Below, piece after piece: positions 35,508 to 43,727 of a DNA stretch of 64,000 nucleotides. The number at the start of each line of letters is the position of its first letter. Position 1 is the first letter of the stretch. The stretch comes from DATFFO01 sp963744905 (GTDB taxonomy: Bacteria; Actinomycetota; Acidimicrobiia; Spongiisociales; ZC4RG35): NCBI GenBank assembly GCA_963744905.1, contig CAVUUV010000007.1:1-64000 (forward strand). Reading direction: 5' to 3'. The translations under genes and the position numbers were made by a program. The notes beneath the pieces are model-generated. The model ran no database searches. It saw only the letters and a program-made list of their open reading frames with translations, and had not been told where the DNA came from.

Positions 35508-35606
35508 TGCGATCCCTCCTGCGCTCATGGTCACGCTAACCGCCTGCGGCACCCTCTGCTCCCGAGGGTGGGTGCCTTCACGGCGATACGGGTACCATGG
35601 CGTGTC

Positions 35607-36155
35607 GTGCGGTCCCGGGTCTCCTTCGTCGTCCTCGGCCTGCTCCTCACCACCGGATTGATCGGAGCTTGCTCGGCCTCGACCTCCGCCACCTCGGCGG
35701 TGCCGTCGTCGTCGATCGCCGCCACCACTGCCACGATTTCCTCCTCCGCCGTCTCCACCACCGAGCCTCCCCCTCCCTGCCCGCCGGCTCCTTATGAATT
35801 GGGGTCGCTTCCCACCGAGGTAGTTCCTGCCACCGGGGACACCCCGGCTGAGCCCGACGAGTTCACTTCGATCGGTGGCACCAACACCACCCTGTGGGTG
35901 GGTCACGGCGGTGACCCCGCCATCGCCCTGATCCGCGGCGCCCTGCCCCCTCACCAGTTCCCGGGCGAGAAGGGCGAGGTCGACGTTGCGGGGACCAGGG
36001 CAGTGGCCGGTCCCTATCCAGACGGCCGCTGGGTGGTGGCCTGGTACAACGATCCCGGCGCCCGCTGCGACCTCTACACCATGGTCTTCTATCCCCCCGT
36101 CTCCCCAGACGAGGTCCAACAGACCCTGGCCGCGATGTCCCGCCTAGCAGGCTGA
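35607..36155 (+). CDS. Lipoprotein of unknown function
   Basis: The 182-residue protein has a signal with lipobox (LLTTGLIGACSAS), a Ser/Thr/Ala-rich linker with SSSIAATTATISSS, then a PPPCPPAPYELG start of a compact domain. The domain holds TSIGGTNTTLWVGHGGDPAI and GRWVVAWYNDPGARC, plausibly a small beta-rich fold with one disulfide. The family is not recognised. GTG 35607 fits the signal peptide. It is divergent from the M20 gene and ends four bases before a 57-bp palindromic element. Confidence 0.7.
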   Translation: MRSRVSFVVLGLLLTTGLIGACSASTSATSAVPSSSIAATTATISSSAVSTTEPPPPCPPAPYELGSLPTEVVPATGDTPAEPDEFTSIGGTNTTLWVGHGGDPAIALIRGALPPHQFPGEKGEVDVAGTRAVAGPYPDGRWVVAWYNDPGARCDLYTMVFYPPVSPDEVQQTLAAMSRLAG

Positions 36156-36158
36156 TTT

Positions 36159-36215
36159 CGCGTTTTTATCAGCAAAACGGAACCCTGAGGGGTCCGTCTT
36201 GTAGGGGAGAACGCG
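36159..36215. repeat. 57-bp palindromic element, copy 1
   Basis: It is bounded by CGCG at both ends, with a TTTTTATCAGCAAAACGG arm on the left and a TTGTAGGGGAGAACGCG arm on the right around a CCCTGAGGGG centre. It lies left of the YdeI-like gene, with the TTTTTATC end facing outward. Confidence 0.9.
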
Positions 36216-36233
36216 AATAGGCTGGATCTGATC

Positions 36234-36686
36234 ATGGAACGTTTCGAAGCGGAGATCGAGCTGAATGGCAAGACGGCAACCGGCATCCGGGTGCCGGCCG
36301 AAGTGGTAGAGCGACTCGGGTCCGGCAAGCGTCCTGCGGTCAAGGTCACAGTGCGCTCATACACTTACCGAAGCACGATCGCACGCTATGGCGGCGACTA
36401 CTTCCTCCCCCTCTCCCGCGCCAACCGTGAGGCGGCCGGGGTGGAGGCGGGCCAAGTGGTGGACGTGGCCGTGGATCTCGACGTCGAGCCTCGCAAGGTC
36501 GAGGTACCCGACGATCTGGCCCGGGCGCTGGCCGCCTCTCCCAAGGCAGCCGACCATTTCGAGGGGCTTTCCTACACCCACCAGCGCGAGTACGTGGAGT
36601 GGATCACCGAAGCCAAACGGGAAGAGACGCGTACACGAAGGCTCGCCCGGACGGTGGAGATGCTGACCCAAGGAGAGTCGCGCTGA
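36234..36686 (+). CDS. DUF1905/YdeI-like (OmpD-associated) protein
   Basis: The 150-residue protein has an N-terminal DUF1905 small beta-barrel (FEAEIELNGKTATGIRVPAE, VTVRSYTYRSTIARYGGDYF, AGVEAGQVVDVAVDLD). A C-terminal YdeI/OmpD-associated helical segment follows (VPDDLARALAASPKAADHFE, LSYTHQREYVEWITEAKREE, then TRTRRLARTVEML). Members are cytoplasmic, and some have been linked to bacteriocin resistance; the biochemical role is uncertain. The gene lies alone between two inverted copies of the 57-bp element, and its start codon is 18 bases from copy 1. Confidence 0.92.
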   Translation: MERFEAEIELNGKTATGIRVPAEVVERLGSGKRPAVKVTVRSYTYRSTIARYGGDYFLPLSRANREAAGVEAGQVVDVAVDLDVEPRKVEVPDDLARALAASPKAADHFEGLSYTHQREYVEWITEAKREETRTRRLARTVEMLTQGESR

Positions 36687-36707
36687 GCCGGTCCGGGCGC
36701 ACTTCGA

Positions 36708-36764
36708 CGCGTTCTCCCCAGCAAAACGGGCCCTCAGAGGGCCCGTTTCGCTGATAAAAACGCG
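36708..36764. repeat. 57-bp palindromic element, copy 2 (inverted)
   Basis: It is copy 1 in the opposite orientation: CGCGTTCTCCCCAGCAAAAC, centre GGGCCCTCAGAGGGCCC, then GCTGATAAAAACGCG. It closes the YdeI-like gene, with its TTTTTATC end again facing outward. Confidence 0.92.
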
Positions 36765-36766
36765 AA

Positions 36767-37735
36767 TCAGGACCCGTAGGAGGGACCCGACCCGCTCGGC
36801 GGGGAGCCGCCGTCGGGGGTGGGGGTGCCACCGTTCTCTTTGAAGAGCTCGCTGATGGCGGCTACTGAGCCCAGGACGCCTGAGGTGTCCAGGGGGAGGA
36901 AGATCTTGGTCGCCTGGCCGTTGGCCACGCCCTGGAGTGCCTCCAGATAGCGGATGGCGATCAGGTCGGGGGTGGGGTCGCCGGTGTGGATGGCACCGTA
37001 GACCCGCTCGATGGCCCGGCCCTCGCCTTCGGCCACCGTTTCCTTCTGATAGCGCTCGGCGTCGGCCACCCGCTTGATGGCCTCGGCCTGGCCGTCGGCC
37101 TCCAGGACCTGGGATTCCTTGACCCCCTCGGCACGGAGGATGGCGGCTCGCTTGGCACCCTCGGCCTCGGTGACCAGGGCTCGCCGGTCTCGCTCCGCCT
37201 TCATCTGGCGGTGCATGGCGTCGGTGACGTCGGCGGGAGGCTCGATGCGCTGGATCTCGACCCGGACCACCCGTACGCCCCACTTGTCGGTGGCGTCGTC
37301 GAGGATCTGGCGCAGCTTGGCGTTGATCACCTCCCGAGAGGTGAGGGCGGCGTCGAGGTCGAGATCGCCCACCACGTTACGGAGGTTGGTCTGGGCCAGC
37401 TTGGTCACGGCCAGAATGAATTGGCCTACGTTGTACTTCAGCTTGACCGGGTCGGTGGCCTCGTAATAGATGACCGCGTCCACCGTCACGACCACGTTGT
37501 CTTTGGTGATGACCTCCTGGGGCGGGACATCGACGACCTGCTCGCGCATGTCGACCTTGATGATCCGCTTGACGAAGGGCATGACCCAGCGCAGGCCCGA
37601 GTCGACCGTTTTCTCGTAACGGCCCAGGAACTCGATCAGGCCCTTTTCGTAGGGTCGCACCACCCTGAAGCCGGCCGCGGCGACCATGATGATCGCCAGC
37701 GCCAGGACCGCGAACAGGATGACTACTGCTGGCAT
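36767..37735 (-). CDS. SPFH/Band-7 membrane protease-associated protein (QmcA/stomatin-like)
   Basis: The 322-residue protein has an N-terminal membrane segment (VVILFAVLALAIIMVAAAGF) and a Band-7 domain (VVRPYEKGLIEFLGRYEKTV, VDVPPQEVITKDNVVVTVDA, LRNVVGDLDLDAALTSREVI, then IQRIEPP). A charged coiled-coil (about 185-260; RQMKAERDRRALVTEAEGAK) and a Gly/Pro/Ser tail follow. Such proteins form oligomeric membrane scaffolds and pair with NfeD proteins; the NfeD-like gene lies directly upstream on the same strand. Confidence 0.95.
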   Translation of the reverse strand: MPAVVILFAVLALAIIMVAAAGFRVVRPYEKGLIEFLGRYEKTVDSGLRWVMPFVKRIIKVDMREQVVDVPPQEVITKDNVVVTVDAVIYYEATDPVKLKYNVGQFILAVTKLAQTNLRNVVGDLDLDAALTSREVINAKLRQILDDATDKWGVRVVRVEIQRIEPPADVTDAMHRQMKAERDRRALVTEAEGAKRAAILRAEGVKESQVLEADGQAEAIKRVADAERYQKETVAEGEGRAIERVYGAIHTGDPTPDLIAIRYLEALQGVANGQATKIFLPLDTSGVLGSVAAISELFKENGGTPTPDGGSPPSGSGPSYGS

Positions 37736-37786
37736 TGGCTCGTACCTTTCTCTGTCGACGTATCTGTGTGAAGTTGTGGGACGGGT

Positions 37787-38575
37787 TCAGTTCTCATCTG
37801 GCTCCACCACCAGTCGGGCACCCCGCACGCTGAGGACGTGGATGCGGGATCCGGCGGGGATGATGCTCCCGTGGGGCGACACCGCTCTCCATTCCTCGTT
37901 CTCGACCCGCACCATGCCCCGGGCCGTGTCCGGGTCGATCTCCTCGAGCACCACTCCGGTGGAGCCGATCCAGCGGTTGGCGCCCACCCGGGGCTGCTCG
38001 CCCTCGTCCTGGCGGGTGATGTAGCGGCGCAGATAAGCCAGGGCCACCGCCGAGACGCCGAAGAAGACCAGCCACTGGGCCAGGATTCCCGCCCCGATCC
38101 AGGCCAGCACCGCCGCGCAGGCTGCACCGATGGAGAATGGCAGGAGGAAGAACCCGGCGGTAAACATCTCTCCGATCGCCATCACCACCGCCAGGCCAGT
38201 CCACAGCCAGCGCCAAATCTCGTTGTCCACTTCGTTGGCTCCTTTCCCGATCACGGCCACCGCCGCCACCAGTGCGACGGCTCCGGCTCCATAGGCGACG
38301 AGCTCGCGTCGCTTCCGCTTGTCCCTTTCGGTCCTTCCGCTCATCACATCTTCCCAGCTGGCCCGGGGCCGGCCCCTTCGTCGCTCGGCCGCCCAGGTCT
38401 CGGCGAAGTCGGCCACGTCCGGGCCGGTCACGTCCGTTGCCTGCCGTCCCTCGCCCTCGGCGGCGTGGAGGTGCTGGGTCAATTCGAGAGTCATCTCCTC
38501 CACCGCCTTGCGAGGCACGCCGGTCTCCGCCCAGTAGCGGGCGCAGTCTTCGACCAGGGCATCGATGTCAGTCAT
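37787..38575 (-). CDS. NfeD-like membrane protein with N-terminal PadR-associated helical domain
   Basis: The 262-residue protein joins two parts. Residues 1-75 are a helical HAAS-type domain often encoded beside PadR regulators (ALVEDCARYWAETGVPRKAV, FAETWAAERR). After a basic stretch come membrane segments (about 95-180; EMFTAGFFLLPFSIGAACAA) and a C-terminal NfeD OB-fold (IGSTGVVLEEIDPDTARGMV, SIIPAGSRIHVLSVRGARLV). NfeD partners stabilise or modulate SPFH proteins, encoded next. ATG 38575 overlaps the padR stop by eight bases (ATGACTGA), indicating translational coupling. Confidence 0.88.
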   Translation of the reverse strand: MTDIDALVEDCARYWAETGVPRKAVEEMTLELTQHLHAAEGEGRQATDVTGPDVADFAETWAAERRRGRPRASWEDVMSGRTERDKRKRRELVAYGAGAVALVAAVAVIGKGANEVDNEIWRWLWTGLAVVMAIGEMFTAGFFLLPFSIGAACAAVLAWIGAGILAQWLVFFGVSAVALAYLRRYITRQDEGEQPRVGANRWIGSTGVVLEEIDPDTARGMVRVENEEWRAVSPHGSIIPAGSRIHVLSVRGARLVVEPDEN

Positions 38576-38921
38576 CGTTCCCACCCCTCAACACATCCTC
38601 GACGCCATCACGGAACCGGTTCCACTCCTCGCTCCAACTCTGGAGGGCGGTCCGCCCGGGATCGGTGATGCGGTAGTACTTGCGGGCGGGACCCTCGGAG
38701 GATTGGACCAGGAAGCCGGCCAGGAGCCCGCCTTTCTGCAGACGCGACAAGAGGGGGTAGATCGACCCCTCGCTGACCAGGCTGAGCCCCCGATCCTGGA
38801 GTTTTCGCACCATCTCGTATCCATACGACGGCTCCTCTCGAATGATGGAGAGCAGGCACATGTCGAGCACGCCCTTGAGGAGCTGTGTTCCCCGGTCCGG
38901 CCGCACGGCGCTGTCCACCAT
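38568..38921 (-). CDS. PadR-family transcriptional regulator
   Basis: The 117-residue winged-helix protein has the PadR core: LLKGVLDMCLLSIIREEPSY, GYEMVRKLQDRGL, EGSIYPLLSRLQKGGLL and a wing with SEGPARKYYRITDPGRTAL. The C-terminal helix would dimerise. It heads the padR-nfeD-SPFH operon and overlaps the NfeD-like gene, so it probably represses its own operon in response to an unknown signal. Confidence 0.95.
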   Translation of the reverse strand: MVDSAVRPDRGTQLLKGVLDMCLLSIIREEPSYGYEMVRKLQDRGLSLVSEGSIYPLLSRLQKGGLLAGFLVQSSEGPARKYYRITDPGRTALQSWSEEWNRFRDGVEDVLRGGNDD

Positions 38922-38962
38922 CGGCTGTCGCCTACCTTAGGCTGCCAGCTATCATGCATACA

Positions 38963-38990
38963 ACAGTAGCAGGCGGCAACAGGTAGTCAA
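38963..38990 (-). promoter_or_regulatory. Candidate padR promoter
   Basis: On the minus strand TTGACT (38985-38990) and TACTGT (38963-38968) are spaced by 16 bases, about 40 bases before the padR ATG. A short palindrome ATGCAT lies just downstream and could be an operator. This is judged by eye only. Confidence 0.35.
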
Positions 38991-39042
38991 CGGACGATTG
39001 CCGGATGCTCGGGTTGACCGGGGTTGCCTGCTGTCCGACGGG

Positions 39043-39429
39043 TCAGCCTCGGCGCAGGCTGTCGCGGATCTCGGTCAAGAGGACCACCTCTTGGGAGGGA
39101 CCGGGTTCAGGAGTTTCTTCCGGCTCGGGCCGGGTGCGGTTGTAGGCCTTGACCACCAGAAACATCACCCAGGCGACGATAACGAAGTTGATCAACGCAC
39201 CGATGAATGCGCCGACCGATCCCGCTGGGAGGCCGGTGGCCTCGTCGATCTTGCCGAAGGTGAGCCAGGTGTCGAGGCTGGCCGTGCTGAAGATGAGACC
39301 GATCAGGGGGTTGATGATTCGATTGACCAGGGCGGTGATGACCGTCGAGAAGGCGAGGCCCATGACGAAGGCCACCGCCAGTTCGACGATGTTTCCCCGG
39401 TTGATGAACTCCTTGAATTCCCTGATCAT
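39043..39429 (-). CDS. mscL: Large-conductance mechanosensitive channel
   Basis: The 128-residue protein has the MscL N-terminus (IREFKEFINRGNIVELAVAF, VMGLAFSTVITALVNRIINP) and the second membrane helix (VGAFIGALINFVIVAWVMFL). A C-terminal helix ends VVLLTEIRDSLRRG. It forms a pentameric channel that opens under membrane tension during osmotic downshock. The length is normal. It is a single gene, divergent from the 126-residue protein at 39500. Confidence 0.97.
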   Translation of the reverse strand: MIREFKEFINRGNIVELAVAFVMGLAFSTVITALVNRIINPLIGLIFSTASLDTWLTFGKIDEATGLPAGSVGAFIGALINFVIVAWVMFLVVKAYNRTRPEPEETPEPGPSQEVVLLTEIRDSLRRG

Positions 39430-39499
39430 CGTCTTCCTTCCCGGGTCGATCCCATCTTGACGAGGCTACCAGCGGCGCGGGCTGGCTATCGTCAGGGCG

Positions 39500-39880
39500 A
39501 TGGACTTCGACAGACCAGTCCTGCGCTCCGTCGACGTGGAGTTGGGGGACCACGTGGCGGTGTCCGTCGTCCTCGAGGCGGAGGGCCAGGAGCACCACGG
39601 TCGGGCCGAGGGATCTGCCGACCGCTCCCTTCGGCCCCGGGTGGTGGGGGAGGCGACACTGCGCGCCCTCGAGTCGGTGACCGGCTCGGCGCGCTTCGAG
39701 TTGACCGCCGTGGGCACCTCCTCCATGGACGGCGTCACCATCGCTCTGGTGCAGGTGGCCGAGCCGGGCCGTCCCGACGTCTATGTGGGGTCCGCTCTGA
39801 TCCGCCAGGGAGATACCGTCCTCGCCACGGCCCGGGCGGTGCTCGACGCCCTCAACCGGCGTCTCACTCTGATCCGCTGA
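39500..39880 (+). CDS. Conserved small cytoplasmic protein, unknown
   Basis: The 126-residue protein has alternating strands and one helix: LRSVDVELGDHVAVSVVLEA, then an acidic/basic loop (HHGRAEGSADRSL), VVGEATLRALESVTGSARFE, VTIALVQVAEPGRPDVYVGS and a final helix VLATARAVLDALNRRL. The repeated strand-helix pattern looks like a small alpha/beta sandwich of a kind seen in regulatory domains. I do not recognise the family. It lies 105 bases before clpB on the same strand. Confidence 0.65.
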   Translation: MDFDRPVLRSVDVELGDHVAVSVVLEAEGQEHHGRAEGSADRSLRPRVVGEATLRALESVTGSARFELTAVGTSSMDGVTIALVQVAEPGRPDVYVGSALIRQGDTVLATARAVLDALNRRLTLIR

Positions 39881-39944
39881 CCATTTCGACCCGGCGTGGC
39901 GGGCAATTTCGGGGAAAGATCGGAATACTCTCTCTTCTCCTCGC

Positions 39945-39965
39945 CTTGATATGATTGGACTCAGA
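39945..39965 (+). promoter_or_regulatory. HAIR-like HspR operator over the clpB promoter
   Basis: The site reads CTTGATA, seven bases (TGATTGG), then ACTCAGA, against the known HAIR consensus CTTGAGT-N7-ACTCAAG: five matches in each half with exact spacing. A TATGAT -10-like hexamer (39950-39955) lies inside it. hspR itself is in the window at 62087. Confidence 0.7.
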
Positions 39966-39985
39966 TTTCTTAATGGAGTAGATGA

Positions 39986-42553
39986 ATGAACCTAGACCGT
40001 CTCACCTCGAAAAGCCAGCAAGCATTGCTGGAAGCCCGGGACGCGGCCGCGTCCCACAACCACGCCGGGATCGCCCCGGTGCACCTGGCGCTGGCGCTTC
40101 TCGGGCAAACCGAGGGTCTCGTCTATCCGCTCCTCAACAAGATCGGCGTCGCCCCGCTGGCGCTGCGCCGTGAGCTGGAAGGGATCGCAGATCGCATCGC
40201 CAAGGCCTATGGCGCCTCCCAGCCGGAGATGACTCCCGAGCTTTCGAAGATTCTCGAGGCTGCCGACACCACGCGGGGTGAGATGCGGGATGACTACCTG
40301 TCGGTCGAGCACCTGGTTCTGGCCCTCTCCCAGGCTGCGGGTCCGGTCGGCGAGGCCTTCCGCGCCCTGGGCATAACCGCAGACGCGGTCCGGGCTGCCC
40401 TGGTCGAGGTGCGGGGGAACCAGAGGGTGACCACACCCGACCCCGAGTCCACCTTCAACGCCCTCGAGCAGTATGGGCGCGATCTCACCGAGCAAGCCCG
40501 GAAGGGAAAGCTGGACCCGGTCATCGGGCGTGACGACGAGATCCGGCGGGTGATCCAGGTCCTGTCGCGGCGAACCAAGAACAACCCGGTCCTGATCGGA
40601 GAGCCCGGGGTTGGAAAGACCGCCATCGTCGAGGGTCTGGCCCGCCGCATCGCCGACGGCGACGTCCCCGACGGTCTCAAGACCAAGCGCATCGTGGCCA
40701 TCGACCTGGGTGCCCTGGTGGCGGGGGCCAAGTATCGGGGGGAGTTCGAGGAACGCCTCAAGGCCGTCCTCGATGAGATCAAGGCCTCGGAGGGCGAGAT
40801 CATCACGTTCATCGACGAGATGCACACCCTGGTCGGGGCGGGCGCCGCCGAGGGCTCGATGGACGCCTCCAACATGCTCAAGCCGATGCTGGCCCGGGGT
40901 GAGCTGCGCATGATCGGGGCCACCACCCTCGATGAGTACCGCAAATACGTGGAGAAGGACGCCGCTCTGGAGCGGCGCTTCCAGCCGGTGCACGTCTCGC
41001 CGCCCTCGGTGGAGGACACGATCGGCATCCTGCGCGGTTTGAAGGAGCGTTACGAGGTGCACCACGGGGTGCGGATCACAGACTCCGCCCTCGTGGCGGC
41101 CGCAGTGCTTTCCGACCGCTACATCACCGCCCGTTTCCTGCCCGACAAGGCGATCGACCTGGTCGACGAGGCTGCCTCGCGCCTGCGTATCGAGATCGAC
41201 TCCATGCCCGAGGAGATCGACGAGCTGACCCGCCGGCGGATCCAGCTCGAAATCGAACGCGAGGCTCTGCGCAAGGAGTCCGATGAGCGCTCCCGGGAGC
41301 GGTTGGAGGACCTGGAGCGCGAACTGGCAGATGTGAGCGAAGAGATCGACGCCCTCACCGCCCGCTGGGATCTGGAGAAGCAGGCCATTGCCGGAATCCG
41401 TGAGGCCAAACAGCAGATCGAGGACACCAGGGCCCAGGCCACCCAGGCCGAGCGGGCCGGTGACCTGCAGAAGGCGGCCGAATTGCGCTACGGGCGGATG
41501 CGGGAGCTGGAGAACCAGCTCAGCGAGCGTCAGGACACCCTGGAGAAGCTGCACGCCGAGGGGCGGATGCTGTCCGAAGAGGTGACGGACCAGGACGTGG
41601 CCGAGGTGGTTTCACGCTGGACCGGGGTCCCGGTGACCAAGCTCATGCAGGGGGAGATGGAGAAGCTGGTCCATCTGGAGGAGCGGCTCCATCAGCGAGT
41701 CGTGGGCCAGGACGAGGCTGTGGAGGCGGTGTCCAACGCCGTCCGCCGCAACCGGGCCGGGCTGGCCGACCCCAATCGACCCATCGGGTCGTTCCTCTTC
41801 CTGGGGCCCACCGGCGTGGGCAAGACCGAGTTGGCCAGGGCGCTGGCCGAGTTTCTCTTCGACGACGAGCGGGCCATGGTGCGAATCGATATGTCCGAGT
41901 ACATGGAGAAGCACTCGGTCAGCCGCCTCATCGGGGCCCCTCCCGGTTATGTCGGCTACGACGAGGGCGGCCAGCTGACCGAAGCGGTTCGTCGGCGTCC
42001 CTATTCGGTGGTGCTGCTGGATGAGGTGGAGAAGGCGCACCCCGATGTGTTCAATGTGCTGCTGCAGCTCCTGGACGACGGTCGCCTGACGGACGGCCAG
42101 GGTCGTACGGTCGATTTCACCAACGCCGTGCTGATCATGACCTCCAACCTGGGTTCCGAGCACATCCAGCCCGACCTGCCTGACGAGGTCATCGCCACCC
42201 GGGTGATGGAGGCGGTACGGCGCCACTTCCGGCCCGAGTTCCTCAACCGGATCGACGACGTGGTCGTGTTCCATCGTCTCACCCGGGAGGATCTGCGCCA
42301 GATCGTGGACATCCAGCTCGTCTCCCTGCGCAAGCGCCTGGCCGACCGCCGCATCACGCTGGAGGTGACCGACGATGCCGCCGACCTGCTGGCCGAGCTG
42401 GGCTATGACCCGGTGTACGGGGCCCGGCCCCTGAAGCGGGTCATCCAGAAGCAGGTGGCCGACCCCCTCGCAGTCGAGCTACTCGAAGGCCACATCGACG
42501 ACGGCTCCACCGTCACCCTCACCACCGAGGACGGCAACCTGGCCCTGGCCTGA
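39986..42553 (+). CDS. clpB: ATP-dependent disaggregase ClpB
   Basis: The 855-residue protein has the full ClpB layout: an N-terminal Clp repeat domain (1-145), first AAA domain with Walker A GEPGVGKTAIVEGLA (about 204) and VTTPDPESTFNALEQYGRDL before it, and a coiled-coil middle domain (about 405-520). The second AAA domain has GPTGVGKTELARALA (about 607), IDMSEYMEKHSVSRLIGAPP and the C-terminal GARPLKRVIQ. It threads aggregated proteins through its hexameric pore together with DnaK/DnaJ/GrpE. It is probably HspR-regulated through the HAIR-like site 20 bases upstream, and it ends in a strong terminator. Confidence 0.98.
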   Translation: MNLDRLTSKSQQALLEARDAAASHNHAGIAPVHLALALLGQTEGLVYPLLNKIGVAPLALRRELEGIADRIAKAYGASQPEMTPELSKILEAADTTRGEMRDDYLSVEHLVLALSQAAGPVGEAFRALGITADAVRAALVEVRGNQRVTTPDPESTFNALEQYGRDLTEQARKGKLDPVIGRDDEIRRVIQVLSRRTKNNPVLIGEPGVGKTAIVEGLARRIADGDVPDGLKTKRIVAIDLGALVAGAKYRGEFEERLKAVLDEIKASEGEIITFIDEMHTLVGAGAAEGSMDASNMLKPMLARGELRMIGATTLDEYRKYVEKDAALERRFQPVHVSPPSVEDTIGILRGLKERYEVHHGVRITDSALVAAAVLSDRYITARFLPDKAIDLVDEAASRLRIEIDSMPEEIDELTRRRIQLEIEREALRKESDERSRERLEDLERELADVSEEIDALTARWDLEKQAIAGIREAKQQIEDTRAQATQAERAGDLQKAAELRYGRMRELENQLSERQDTLEKLHAEGRMLSEEVTDQDVAEVVSRWTGVPVTKLMQGEMEKLVHLEERLHQRVVGQDEAVEAVSNAVRRNRAGLADPNRPIGSFLFLGPTGVGKTELARALAEFLFDDERAMVRIDMSEYMEKHSVSRLIGAPPGYVGYDEGGQLTEAVRRRPYSVVLLDEVEKAHPDVFNVLLQLLDDGRLTDGQGRTVDFTNAVLIMTSNLGSEHIQPDLPDEVIATRVMEAVRRHFRPEFLNRIDDVVVFHRLTREDLRQIVDIQLVSLRKRLADRRITLEVTDDAADLLAELGYDPVYGARPLKRVIQKQVADPLAVELLEGHIDDGSTVTLTTEDGNLALA

Positions 42554-42561
42554 CCCCACCC

Positions 42562-42597
42562 AAGGGGGTGTCCCGGATCCTCCGGGACACCCCCTTT
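42562..42597 (+). terminator. Rho-independent terminator of clpB
   Basis: A 15-bp stem (AAGGGGGTGTCCCGG / CCGGGACACCCCCTT) with loop ATCCT is followed by a short T run. It begins nine bases after the clpB stop and abuts 57-bp element copy 3. Confidence 0.9.
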
Positions 42598-42654
42598 CGC
42601 GTTTTTATCAGCAAAACGGGCCCCCTGAGGGCCCGTTTTGTAGGAGAGAACGCG
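42598..42654. repeat. 57-bp palindromic element, copy 3
   Basis: Same order as copy 1: CGCGTTTTTATCAGC, AAAACGGGCCC, CCTGA, GGGCCCGTTTT, GTAGGAGAGAACGCG. It lies directly after the clpB terminator. Confidence 0.92.
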
Positions 42655-42686
42655 TTCGGGCGCTATCGGCTGGGTAGGCTGCCGCC

Positions 42687-43727
42687 ATGCCCACGGCCCT
42701 GGTCCTGGGTGGCACCGGGGTGATCGGCCGTGCCACCGCCGCCCGTCTTCTGGCGTGTGGATGGAGCGTCCGGCTGGTGGGCCGCAACCCCGCCCACCTC
42801 CCCACGAACCTCGCCTCGGCAGGAGCGACCTTCGTCGTCGCCGACGCTCGCCGGCCCGACCAGTTGGCGGAGATAGCCCGTCAGGGTGGGGATATGCTGG
42901 TCGACTGCCTCTGCTACACGGCCCGGGACGCCGAGCGACTGCTCCCGTTCCTGGCGCGATTCGCCTCGTCGGTGATGATCTCCACCAAGGCGGTCTACGC
43001 AGATGGGGCCGGGAACCACGTCAACTCGTCCGGGGCCCCCCGTTTTCCGGTTCCGATCGACGAGGCCCAGCCCACTCTGACACCGGGCGACGGAAACTAC
43101 ACCACCCCGGCCGGCTACGGGGCCAACAAGGTGGCCGCCGAGCAGGTCCTGTTGGAGAGCGGTGCTCCCGTAACGGTGATCCGGGCGTCCAAGGTCCACG
43201 GCCCGGGCGGATCCAGGCCCCGTGAATGGGTGTTCGTCAAACGAGCCCTCGACCGGCGGCCGGCCGTCTTTCTAGCCGGTCGGGGGGCGGGGGTGGATCA
43301 CACGACCGCCGCGGCCAACCTGGCTGCCCTGATCGATCTCGTGGCCGCAAACCCGGGCAGGAGAGTCCTCAACTGCGCCGATCCCGACGCCCCCAGCGCC
43401 GTCGAGATCTCTCGCATCATCGCCCATATTCTCGGTCACGAACGGGAGGAGATCCTCCTCGACGAGGACTGCGACCCGAACCTCGGTCGGCATCCCTGGG
43501 AGGCGCCCCGTCCCATCGTTCTCGACACCTCCGCCGCCACCAGGCTTGGATACATCCCAGTGGGCGACTACGCCTTTACGGTGGAAGAATCCGTGAGGTG
43601 GCTGGCGGCTCAAGCCCGCTTCGAGGACGGTGCCGCCGCATTGCCCGGCCTGGACGAGGAGTTCTTCGCCCCCATGCTCGACTACGCCGCCGAGGATCGC
43701 TACCTGGCCGCCCGCCGCCCGGCATGA
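42687..43727 (+). CDS. NAD-dependent epimerase/reductase-like protein
   Basis: The 346-residue extended short-chain-dehydrogenase-like protein has an N-terminal Rossmann motif ALVLGGTGVIGRATAARLLA, a conserved region around AGYGANKVAAEQVLL (YxxxK catalytic pair), TVIRASKVHGPGG and a C-terminal substrate domain. The sugar or other substrate cannot be told. Its stop directly abuts the stop of the convergent ferric-reductase-like gene, with no gap. Confidence 0.85.
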   Translation: MPTALVLGGTGVIGRATAARLLACGWSVRLVGRNPAHLPTNLASAGATFVVADARRPDQLAEIARQGGDMLVDCLCYTARDAERLLPFLARFASSVMISTKAVYADGAGNHVNSSGAPRFPVPIDEAQPTLTPGDGNYTTPAGYGANKVAAEQVLLESGAPVTVIRASKVHGPGGSRPREWVFVKRALDRRPAVFLAGRGAGVDHTTAAANLAALIDLVAANPGRRVLNCADPDAPSAVEISRIIAHILGHEREEILLDEDCDPNLGRHPWEAPRPIVLDTSAATRLGYIPVGDYAFTVEESVRWLAAQARFEDGAAALPGLDEEFFAPMLDYAAEDRYLAARRPA

